Below are positions 14,797-21,340 of a DNA stretch of 32,223 nt, piece by piece. This DNA comes from Chloroflexota bacterium. Its GTDB lineage: Bacteria > Chloroflexota > Dehalococcoidia > SM23-28-2 > RBG-16-64-32. The notes beneath the pieces are model-generated. The model saw nothing but the letters and a program-made list of their open reading frames with translations, was not told the DNA's origin and made no database searches. The translations under genes were made by a program, and so were the position numbers. The stretch lies in assembly GCA_022565075.1 (NCBI GenBank), contig JADFKG010000002.1:1-32223 (forward strand). The letters run 5' to 3'. Every line of letters begins with the position of its first letter. Positions within the stretch are counted from its first letter, which is position 1.

Positions 14797-15651
14797 CTAC
14801 CCCTCGTCCTTCTTTGCGGTGGTCGCCGTTTCCGCCTTCTTGGCGGCAGAAGCATCGCCGTCACCGGCGGGCACTGCCCCGGTCTCGACCTTCGCCTCGA
14901 CCGCGTCTTCCGCCTTGGCTGGCGTCTTCTCGTCGTCTTCGGCGGGCGCTGCCCCGGTCTCGACCTTCGCCTCGACCGTCTCTTCCGCCTTGGCTGGCGT
15001 CTTCTTGTCGACTTCGGCGGGCGCGGCCTTGGTCTCGACTTTGGCTGCGGTCGCCTTCTCAGCCCTGGTTGCCGCCTTCTTGCCTTCGCTGCCGGCTTTG
15101 TTGCCGGGCTTTCCCTTAGCCCCATCCTTCGCCGTCGGCTTCTTGGCCGTCGGCGTCAGAATCACCGTCAGGAAGCGGCCCTCCATCCCTGGCGGCTTCT
15201 CGATGGTCGCCGTGTCTCCGAGGCCACTGATCGCCTTGTTCAGCACTTCCCGGCCGACTTCCGGATGCGAAATCTCGCGACCCCGGAACATCACCGAGAG
15301 CTTGACCTTGTCGCCCGTGGCCAGGAGCCTGGTGGCGATCCTGACCTTGAGATCGATATCGTGCTGGCCGGTCCGTGGCCGCAGACGCACCTCGTGGATC
15401 ATCGTCCCGCGCTGATGCTTGCGGGCGTCCCGCTCCCGCTTCGACTGCTCGTACTTGAACTTGCCGTAGTCGAGGATGCGGCAGACGGGCGGCTTGCCGT
15501 TGGAGTCCACCTCTACGAGGTCGAGGCCGGCTTCACGGGCCCGCGCCATTGCTTCAGCGAACGGGATAATCCCGTAATTCTCGCTGCCTTCGCCGATGAC
15601 GCGTACCTCGCGAGCGCGTATGCGCTCGTTAGTACGAAGCTCGCGAGCGAT
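14797..15651 (-). CDS. infC: Translation initiation factor IF-3 with ATC start and long C-terminal tail
   Basis: IF-3 binds the 30S subunit and checks the start codon and initiator tRNA. The body is complete: TNERIRAREVRVIGE near the N-terminus, AREAGLDLVEV, PPVCRILDYGKFKYEQ, RPRTGQHDIDLKVR, GDKVKLSVMFRGRE and PGMEGRFLTVILTP. The conserved N-terminus lies upstream of the first ATG (15549), and no ATG, GTG or TTG exists between it and an in-frame TAG at 15657-15655. The likely start is ATC at 15651-15649, nine bases after AAGGGG. E. coli infC likewise uses a non-standard ATT, which IF-3 itself discriminates against. From this start the protein has 284 residues against about 170-180 normally; the extra 114 are an Ala/Lys/Glu tail with 25-residue repeats. 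It sits in the order thrS - small gene - infC - rpmI - rplT. Confidence 0.93.
   Translation of the reverse strand: MARELRTNERIRAREVRVIGEGSENYGIIPFAEAMARAREAGLDLVEVDSNGKPPVCRILDYGKFKYEQSKRERDARKHQRGTMIHEVRLRPRTGQHDIDLKVRIATRLLATGDKVKLSVMFRGREISHPEVGREVLNKAISGLGDTATIEKPPGMEGRFLTVILTPTAKKPTAKDGAKGKPGNKAGSEGKKAATRAEKATAAKVETKAAPAEVDKKTPAKAEETVEAKVETGAAPAEDDEKTPAKAEDAVEAKVETGAVPAGDGDASAAKKAETATTAKKDEG
14866..15045 (-). repeat. 75-bp tandem repeat in the 3' part of infC
   Basis: Two full copies (15045-14971 and 14970-14896) and a partial third (14895 to about 14866) with a period of 75 bases, encoding a 25-residue unit of the form AKVETxAAPAExDxKTPAKAE followed by about four residues. The period is exactly in frame, so the copy number can vary without breaking the gene. 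Confidence 0.85.
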
Positions 15652-15666
15652 GGGCTAGTTCCCCTT
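15649..15666 (-). promoter_or_regulatory. infC ribosome binding site and non-standard ATC start
   Basis: Reading the minus strand: AAGGGG (15666-15661), nine bases including an in-frame TAG (15657-15655), then ATC (15651-15649) followed by codons for ARELRTNERIR. The stop just upstream fixes the maximum extent of the frame, and the Shine-Dalgarno sequence points at the ATC. Confidence 0.75.
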
Positions 15667-15693
15667 CGAAATGCACTGCGCCACTGTCGGAAA

Positions 15694-15702
15694 AGCATAG
15701 CA
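15694..15702 (-). promoter_or_regulatory. Possible internal promoter for infC-rpmI-rplT
   Basis: An extended -10 element TGCTATGCT (15702-15694) with a start near 15687, about 36 bases before the infC start. No good -35 is visible. It would let infC and the ribosomal protein genes be made independently of the T-box. Confidence 0.35.
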
Positions 15703-15744
15703 CATCTCATAGCGCCATCACACGGATGATCGAGGTGACTTGCG

Positions 15745-15945
15745 TTAAAACTGTGGCGCCCGGTCGCCCGTTGCCGGCGCCGTTCGCTCGTATCCCTCAC
15801 ACGTCAGCACCGGCAGCTGCGGGTAGCGGCGAAAGCGCTCGTCGGTCTCCGAGCGGCGGCAGCGATAGAAGCGGCTACCGCGGGCCGTCTCAACGACGTG
15901 CGCGAAGGTGCAGTCAGCGCAGAGGCCGGCGTTCTCGTCGCTCAC
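15745..15945 (-). CDS. Small four-cysteine (zinc-ribbon-like) hypothetical protein, 66 aa
   Basis: A small soluble protein with Cys9, Cys12, Cys29 and Cys49 in the pattern CADC - FYRCRRSETDERFRRYP - LPVLTCEGYE. I have seen similar short proteins with this CxxC...C...YPxLPVxxCxGY layout in other GC-rich bacteria, always without a known function; metal binding is an inference from the cysteines. The start is GTG at 15945-15943, eight bases after the thrS stop, so it is part of the thrS operon and upstream of infC. Its ribosome site is weak, which suggests coupling to thrS translation. Confidence 0.7.
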   Translation of the reverse strand: MSDENAGLCADCTFAHVVETARGSRFYRCRRSETDERFRRYPQLPVLTCEGYERTAPATGDRAPQF

Positions 15946-15953
15946 CGGAGAAA

Positions 15954-17723
15954 CTAGCCTGCTGCCTTCGGTGCTACGTACTTTGGCACCTCCGATTCGC
16001 CCCGCATGCGCTCGATGATCTCCGCCACCGGCAGCGCCTTCAGGTCCTCGCCGCTGCGCAGGCGCACGGCGGCGGCGCCCGCATCCGCCTCGCGGTCGCC
16101 GACGACGAGCATGTAGGGCACCTTCTGCAGTTGGGCGTCGCGGATCTTCGCCTGCATGCGTTCGCTGCGCTCGTCGACCTCGACGCGCAGTCCGGCGGCC
16201 CGCAGGCTCTCCGCGACCTCATTGCCGTAGGGTACGTGCCGGTCGGCGATCGGGATGACGACGGCCTGGACGGGCGCCAACCACATCGGGAAGGCGCCGG
16301 CGTAGTGCTCCAGGAGGACGCCGAAGAAGCGCTCTATCGAACCCAGGATGGCGCGGTGAACCATGAACGGCCGGTGCTGTGCGCCGTCTTCGGCGATGTA
16401 GTTGATGTCGAATCGCTCCGGCAAGTTGAAGTCGAACTGGATCGTCGTCGTCTGCCACTCGCGGCCAAGCGCGTCGATCATCTTGATGTCGATCTTTGGT
16501 CCGTAGAAGACGGCGCCACCCTCGTCGATGTCGTAGGGCAGGTCGTGTGATTCGATCACGTCGCGAAGGATGTTCGTAGACATGTCCCAGTCCTCGATCG
16601 AGCCGGCAAACTTGCCCCGTTCGTCCCGAGTTGACAGGTAGACGTGGAACTTGTCGAAGCCGAACGCCCCAAGGAAGAACATCGTGAAGTCGACGCAGCG
16701 CTCGATCTCCGCCTTCACCTGGTCGGGACGGCAGAAGATGTGGGCGTCGTCCTGCGTGAAGCCGCGGACGCGCATCAGGCCGTGCAGGACGCCGGAGCGC
16801 TCGTAGCGGTAGACGGTGCCCAGCTCGCCCATCCTGATCGGCAGGTCGCGATAGCTGCGCAGTCTGGTCTTGTAGATCTGGATGTGGAACGGACAGTTCA
16901 TCGGCTTGGCGTAGTAGTCCTGCCCGTCAATGTCCATCGGCGAGTACATGTTCTCTTTGTAGAAGTCCAGGTGCCCGCTCTTCTCCCAGAGCGTCGACTT
17001 GCCGATGTGCGGCGTGTAGACCAGGTCGTATCCCGCTGCGAAGTGGGCCTCGCGCCAGAAGTCCTCGATGATTGAGCGCACACGCCCACCCTTGGGGTGC
17101 CAGTAGACGAGGCCCGGGCCGAACTCCTCGTGGAAGGAGAAGAGGTCCAGCTCGCGGCCCAGGCGGCGGTGGTCGCGCTTCGCCGCCTCCTCGATCGCCT
17201 CGAGGTGGGCGTCGAGCTCCTCCTGCGTGTCGAAGAGAGCGCCGTAGACGCGCTGCAGCATTGGGTTCTTCTCGCTGCCACGCCAGTAGGCGCCGGCCAC
17301 GCTCATCAGCTTGAACGCCGGCACCTGGCCGGTGCGCTCGACGTGCGGCCCCTGACAGAGATCGAGAAACTCGCCTTGCTTATAGATGCCGACTTCTTCG
17401 TCGCCGATCTCGTCGATCAGCTCGAGCTTGTACGGCTGGTCCTTGAATAGCTTTCGCGCCTCATCCTTGGAGACCAGCGACTGCTCGAACTCGACGTCGG
17501 AGGCGATCCGCTTGCGCATGCGCTCTTCGATCTCCGGCAGGTCGTCGAGCGTGAGCGCGCGCGGCAGTTCGAAGTCGTAGTAGAAGCCGGTATCGATCGG
17601 CGGGCCGATGCCGACGCGGGCGTCCGGGAACATCTCGACGACGGCCTCCGCCATGACGTGCGCGGCGGAGTGGCGGAGGCGATCGAGTCGCTCCTCTTTT
17701 GACATCTCTTTCAGATTCGCCAT
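15954..17723 (-). CDS. thrS: Threonine-tRNA ligase lacking the TGS domain
   Basis: A 589 aa class II synthetase that charges tRNA-Thr. The N-terminal TGS domain is missing: the protein starts almost directly with the editing domain. That domain has its motif residues His18 and His22 (HSAAH) and Cys123/His127 (LCQGPH), so Ser-tRNA-Thr proofreading should be intact. The catalytic core has motif 1 near residue 235, zinc ligands Cys277 (MNCPFH) and His328 (DDAHIF) and the later His in FMVHRAILGS, followed by an anticodon-binding domain (VVIPIADRHVPYG to the end). The ATG at 17723 follows GAGGAAA and overlaps the upstream gene by 13 bases; in-frame codons further upstream do not resemble ThrRS. 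It is controlled by the T-box at 18311-18576. Confidence 0.95.
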   Translation of the reverse strand: MANLKEMSKEERLDRLRHSAAHVMAEAVVEMFPDARVGIGPPIDTGFYYDFELPRALTLDDLPEIEERMRKRIASDVEFEQSLVSKDEARKLFKDQPYKLELIDEIGDEEVGIYKQGEFLDLCQGPHVERTGQVPAFKLMSVAGAYWRGSEKNPMLQRVYGALFDTQEELDAHLEAIEEAAKRDHRRLGRELDLFSFHEEFGPGLVYWHPKGGRVRSIIEDFWREAHFAAGYDLVYTPHIGKSTLWEKSGHLDFYKENMYSPMDIDGQDYYAKPMNCPFHIQIYKTRLRSYRDLPIRMGELGTVYRYERSGVLHGLMRVRGFTQDDAHIFCRPDQVKAEIERCVDFTMFFLGAFGFDKFHVYLSTRDERGKFAGSIEDWDMSTNILRDVIESHDLPYDIDEGGAVFYGPKIDIKMIDALGREWQTTTIQFDFNLPERFDINYIAEDGAQHRPFMVHRAILGSIERFFGVLLEHYAGAFPMWLAPVQAVVIPIADRHVPYGNEVAESLRAAGLRVEVDERSERMQAKIRDAQLQKVPYMLVVGDREADAGAAAVRLRSGEDLKALPVAEIIERMRGESEVPKYVAPKAAG

Positions 17724-18043
17724 CTGTTTCCTCTCATCTCTTCGTCGTCCTCGCTTCTCTCGTCGTCCCGCCGCACGGTTGTGTCGCCGCGCGGCGCCGT
17801 AGTGGCGGTGGTCATCACCCGTTTCCTGGTAGGCGCGCTCTCTCCCCTCAGCAGCTGGTTTGCGGCGGGCAGCACGATCTGCGCTTCGTAAAGCCAGAAC
17901 GCAGTCGAAAACAGGATCAGCGGCGAGCCGGCCAGGAGCGCCCACCACGGGATGTGCGCCGCGACGATTACAAGTACGAAGAGGAACAGCAGTCCGTGCC
18001 CGACATGGACAACGTAGATCTCCGCGCCGAGCCAGCGGTTCAT
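17711..18043 (-). CDS. Small membrane protein upstream of thrS, hypothetical, 110 aa
   Basis: No family recognised. Two hydrophobic segments (about residues 9-30 and 33-52: HVGHGLLFLFVLVIVAAHIP and WWALLAGSPLILFSTAFWL) are followed by a hydrophilic, charged tail rich in Thr, Arg, Asp and Glu (about 63-110), probably cytoplasmic. Its ATG overlaps the stop of the upstream small membrane gene (ATGA at 18043-18040), and its own end overlaps the thrS start by 13 bases in another frame. The three are thus translationally coupled. Both small proteins lie between the T-box and thrS, so they should respond to threonine starvation. They may form a complex, but nothing in the sequence tells what they do. 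Confidence 0.7.
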   Translation of the reverse strand: MNRWLGAEIYVVHVGHGLLFLFVLVIVAAHIPWWALLAGSPLILFSTAFWLYEAQIVLPAANQLLRGESAPTRKRVMTTATTAPRGDTTVRRDDERSEDDEEMRGNRWRI

Positions 18044-18273
18044 CTCGGCGGCTCCTTGCCGAAGCGATACAGGAGCCAGTAGTGCATCACCATCATCCCG
18101 ATAGCGATGAGGCCGAGCACGAACATGGCGCCCGTCAGTCCCCAGCTGCCGTCGGCCGCGGCGATGCCGCCGAAAACGAGAGCCGCGCCGAACATGACAA
18201 TGGGCACGGCCCAGAGCCAGACGCGCAGGAGCAGCATCGTCAGGCTGTTGTCGCCGGTCTGTCCGTGTGCCAT
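18040..18273 (-). CDS. Small membrane protein, first gene after the T-box, 77 aa
   Basis: No family recognised. A short polar N-terminus is followed by two hydrophobic helices (about 17-38 and 47-68), and the end is basic (LLYRFGKEPPR). I chose the ATG at 18273, which has AGGAGT a few bases upstream; a start at 18312 would lie in the T-box terminator and is unlikely. The stop TGA overlaps the next ATG. It is 38 bases downstream of the terminator, so it is the first gene controlled by the riboswitch. Confidence 0.7.
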   Translation of the reverse strand: MAHGQTGDNSLTMLLLRVWLWAVPIVMFGAALVFGGIAAADGSWGLTGAMFVLGLIAIGMMVMHYWLLYRFGKEPPR

Positions 18274-18310
18274 CTGACTCCTGCTTCCTCCATCAATGTT
18301 GCCTGTCGCC

Positions 18311-18347
18311 AAAGAAAAAGCCCCCGCCCAACGTTGGGACGGGGGCT
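18311..18347 (-). terminator. T-box intrinsic terminator
   Basis: On the minus strand a perfect 8-bp stem AGCCCCCG/CGGGGGCT (18347-18340 with 18326-18319) encloses a second palindrome CCCAACGTTGGG, followed by TTTTTCTTT. The upstream side of the stem can instead pair with the T-box antiterminator region. Confidence 0.9.
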
Positions 18348-18576
18348 TCCCGTGGTTCCACCCAGCTTCTCCGCCGGACGGCGAAACTGCGCCTCGCCTG
18401 GCGGACTCTTTAGGCCGTTAACGGGTGCCTCCGGGCCGCTTACGTCCGCCAGGCGGATTTTACGGCCGGCTCGCGGGTGGTTTCGCCGTGGCAGTGGGCT
18501 GGCTCGCTCTCAGTACCCGTGCGGGGTGCTCGCCTTCCTGTCGCCGTGCGCCGGCTACTCGTCCCGGTCAGCGCCA
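18311..18576 (-). promoter_or_regulatory. T-box riboswitch, threonine-specific (ACC specifier)
   Basis: A leader RNA that senses uncharged tRNA-Thr and lets transcription pass into the thrS operon. The T-box sequence GGGTGGAACCACGG lies at 18363-18350, close to the consensus AGGGTGGNACCGCG; its TGGA bulge can pair with a tRNA ending UCCA. It is directly followed by the terminator. Stem I can be folded by hand on the glyQS model: GGC...TGA...CCGGG, then ACGAGTA and GCCG on the 5' side, and CGGC, GAA, ACC, A, CCCG, CGAG, CC on the 3' side. This puts an ACC codon (18481-18479), followed by A, in the specifier loop, which matches threonine and the downstream thrS. The 5' limit near 18576 is estimated from the basal helix. 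Confidence 0.9.
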
Positions 18577-18588
18577 TCGTATTCAGAG

Positions 18589-18665
18589 TGGTGGGCGCTG
18601 TAGGATTTGAACCTACGACCTCAGCGATGTCAACGCTGCGCTCTAACCAACTGAGCTAAGCGCCC
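18589..18665 (-). tRNA. tRNA-Val (anticodon GAC)
   Basis: Full cloverleaf on the minus strand: acceptor GGGCGCT/AGCGCCC, D arm GCTC...GAGC, anticodon stem CAGCG/CGCTG with loop TTGACAT (anticodon GAC, reading GUC and GUU), T arm GTAGG-TTCAAAT-CCTAC, discriminator A and an encoded CCA (18591-18589). It ends only about 13 bases before the T-box stem I, on the same strand, with no terminator between. Confidence 0.97.
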
Positions 18666-18679
18666 ACGCGCTAAAGAAC

Positions 18680-18709
18680 ATCGTATCAATCGATGGGGAA
18701 GGCGGTCAA
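18680..18709 (-). promoter_or_regulatory. Promoter for tRNA-Val and probably the T-box/thrS operon
   Basis: Minus strand TTGACC (18709-18704), an 18-base spacer ending in TGA, then TACGAT (18685-18680), an extended -10. Transcription would start near 18673, eight bases before the tRNA. Confidence 0.6.
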
Positions 18710-18807
18710 CGAAGTGGAGGTTCGCACCGATGGCCTTGATTCGTTGGCGCGCTTCCTGAGACAATGTAACGGCGATGGTCCCATCCCATAGCGGGACGGT
18801 CGCTTCG

Positions 18808-18837
18808 TTGCCCTGCTTTTCGGGCGCGTGCTATACT
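18808..18837 (+). promoter_or_regulatory. Promoter for tRNA-Lys (and tRNA-Leu)
   Basis: TTGCCC (18808-18813), an 18-base spacer ending in TGC, then TATACT (18832-18837), an extended -10. It is divergent from the tRNA-Val promoter and about 30 bases before the tRNA. Confidence 0.65.
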
Positions 18838-18869
18838 GCGCGAACCTGAGAAACGGGGCAAAATAGGAT

Positions 18870-18945
18870 GGGCCACTAGCTCAATTGGCAGAGCAAGCGA
18901 CTCTTAATCGCTAGGTTCAAGGTTCGAGTCCTTGGTGGCCCACCA
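18870..18945 (+). tRNA. tRNA-Lys (anticodon CTT)
   Basis: Cloverleaf: acceptor GGGCCAC/GTGGCCC, D arm GCTC...GAGC, anticodon stem AGCGA/TCGCT with loop CTCTTAA (anticodon CTT, reading AAG), T arm CAAGG-TTCGAGT-CCTTG, discriminator A and encoded CCA. Confidence 0.97.
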
Positions 18946-19040
18946 GGTAGTAAGAACAAACGATGTTGGCACTTCAACCCGCACGGCAAGAGACGGACTA
19001 CGTGGACGGAGTTCCGCATCGGCTTGACGTAGTGCGCGCC

Positions 19041-19125
19041 GGGGAAGTGTCGGAATTGGTAGACGAGCGTGATTTAGGTTCACGTGCCGAAAGGCGTGGG
19101 GGTTCGAGTCCCCCCTTCCCCACCA
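19041..19125 (+). tRNA. tRNA-Leu (anticodon TAG)
   Basis: Class II tRNA: acceptor GGGGAAG/CTTCCCC, D arm with AATTGGTAGACGA, anticodon stem CGTGA/TCACG with loop TTTAGGT (anticodon TAG), long variable arm with GCC-GAAA-GGC, T arm GGGGG-TTCGAGT-CCCCC, discriminator A and encoded CCA. No separate promoter is seen in the 95 bases after tRNA-Lys, so the two are probably one transcript. Confidence 0.97.
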
Positions 19126-19169
19126 GGCGATCGGGGCCCAGCGGCCCTGTCGGAATCAAGGAGGGTTAG

Positions 19170-20186
19170 TTGGCGGATCCACTCCTCAAGATAGAAGACC
19201 TGCACACGCAATTCTTCACGGAAGAAGGCGTGGTCAACGCGGTCAACGGCGTCAGCTACGACGTCATGCCAGGCGAGATCCTGGGCCTCGTGGGTGAGAG
19301 CGGTTGCGGGAAGACCGTGAGCGCTCTCTCCATCCTTCGTCTCATTCCCAACCCGCCCGGCAAGATCACCAGCGGCAAGATCATCTTCGAGGGCCAAGAC
19401 ATCCTCAAGATGAGCGAGTCCGAGATACGTCACATCCGCGGCAACAAGATCGGCATGATCTTCCAGGAGCCGATGACGTCGCTCAACCCGGTGCTTACAA
19501 TCGGCCGGCAACTCACCGAAACGCTCGAACTGCACCTGAAGATGGACGGGCAGGCCGCCACCCAGCGCGCGATCGAACTGCTTGAGATGGTTGGCATTCC
19601 GGACGCCAAGTCGCGAATCAAGGACTACCCGCACCAGTTCTCGGGCGGTATGCGCCAGCGGGTGATGATCGCGATGGCGCTCTCGTGCAACCCGAAGCTG
19701 CTTCTCGCCGACGAGCCGACGACCGCCCTGGACGTGACGATCCAGGCGCAGATCCTGGAGCTACTGACCCGCCTCACCCGCGAGCTGGGAACCTCGGTGA
19801 TCATCATCACGCACAACCTCGGGGTCGTCGCCCGCTACGCGGACCGTGTCAACGTGATGTACGCCGGCCGAATCATCGAGTCGGCCAGCGCCATGGAGCT
19901 TTATCCCAACCCCCGGCACCCGTATACGCTGGGCCTGCTGCGCTCCGTGCCAAGACTGGACCAAGCACAGAAGTCGAGACTCGACCCGATCGAGGGCATG
20001 CCGCCGGACCTTATTCGCCTGGGCCCCGGCTGCTCATTCCAGCCTCGCTGCCGGTTCGCCGTGGATCGCTGCAAGGAAGAAGTCCCGCCGCTCTTCGACG
20101 TTGGGCCCGAGCATGTGGCGGCGTGTTGGGAATGGGAGAATGTAAGCAAGGCAGCGTCCGCTAAAGCCGACGTGGATGCCGCCTAG
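19170..20186 (+). CDS. Oligopeptide/dipeptide ABC transporter ATP-binding protein (DppD/OppD type)
   Basis: A 338 aa ATPase that powers peptide (or nickel, sugar-oligomer) import as half of a heterodimer. Seen are Walker A GESGCGKT (42-49), the signature FSGGMRQRV, Walker B LLLADEPTTALD and the switch His in IIIITHNLGVV. The C-terminus has the OppD/DppD extension with conserved cysteines (PGCSFQPRCRFAVDRC). The start is TTG at 19170, only five bases after a strong AAGGAGGG; no ATG is present. It lies just behind the tRNA-Leu gene. The partner ATPase follows after 12 bases, but no permease or binding protein gene is in the window. Confidence 0.92.
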   Translation: MADPLLKIEDLHTQFFTEEGVVNAVNGVSYDVMPGEILGLVGESGCGKTVSALSILRLIPNPPGKITSGKIIFEGQDILKMSESEIRHIRGNKIGMIFQEPMTSLNPVLTIGRQLTETLELHLKMDGQAATQRAIELLEMVGIPDAKSRIKDYPHQFSGGMRQRVMIAMALSCNPKLLLADEPTTALDVTIQAQILELLTRLTRELGTSVIIITHNLGVVARYADRVNVMYAGRIIESASAMELYPNPRHPYTLGLLRSVPRLDQAQKSRLDPIEGMPPDLIRLGPGCSFQPRCRFAVDRCKEEVPPLFDVGPEHVAACWEWENVSKAASAKADVDAA

Positions 20187-20198
20187 AACGAGGACGCG

Positions 20199-21248
<1,050 letters not shown>

Positions 21249-21327
21249 CGCCGGTGACGTCGTCCGGCTGAAGTCTGATCTCCGAGTGACCTGAGCGCCT
21301 GACCGCGCGCCTGCAACCTCGAACCTG

Positions 21328-21333
21328 TAACCT
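21328..21333 (+). promoter_or_regulatory. -10-like hexamer close to the lepA start
   Basis: TAACCT lies seven bases before the GTG at 21341 and no Shine-Dalgarno sequence is present; no convincing -35. It is also part of a short run of AACCT units, so it may be coincidental. Confidence 0.25.
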
Positions 21334-21340
21334 GAACGTC

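Noticed and set aside
14646..15125. An Arg/Pro-rich frame of 159 codons within infC/rpmI on the same strand.
   Set aside because: It is the shifted reading of the Ala/Lys/Glu repeats of infC; composition is that of a shadow frame.
17724..17948. An in-frame 75-codon extension of ThrRS.
   Set aside because: It overlaps the small membrane protein gene in another frame, is Arg-rich low-quality sequence, and does not resemble a TGS domain.
18477..18659. A plus-strand frame ending in VGFEPTTSAMSTLRSNQLS.
   Set aside because: This is the antisense of the tRNA-Val gene and the T-box leader; such VGFEPTT peptides are a familiar false annotation from tRNA regions.
19080..19634. A minus-strand frame of 184 codons starting inside oppD and ending in GGEGGTRTPTPFGT.
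   Set aside because: It is antisense to oppD and to the tRNA-Leu gene, whose reverse translation gives the GGTRTPTP tail; it has no coding support.
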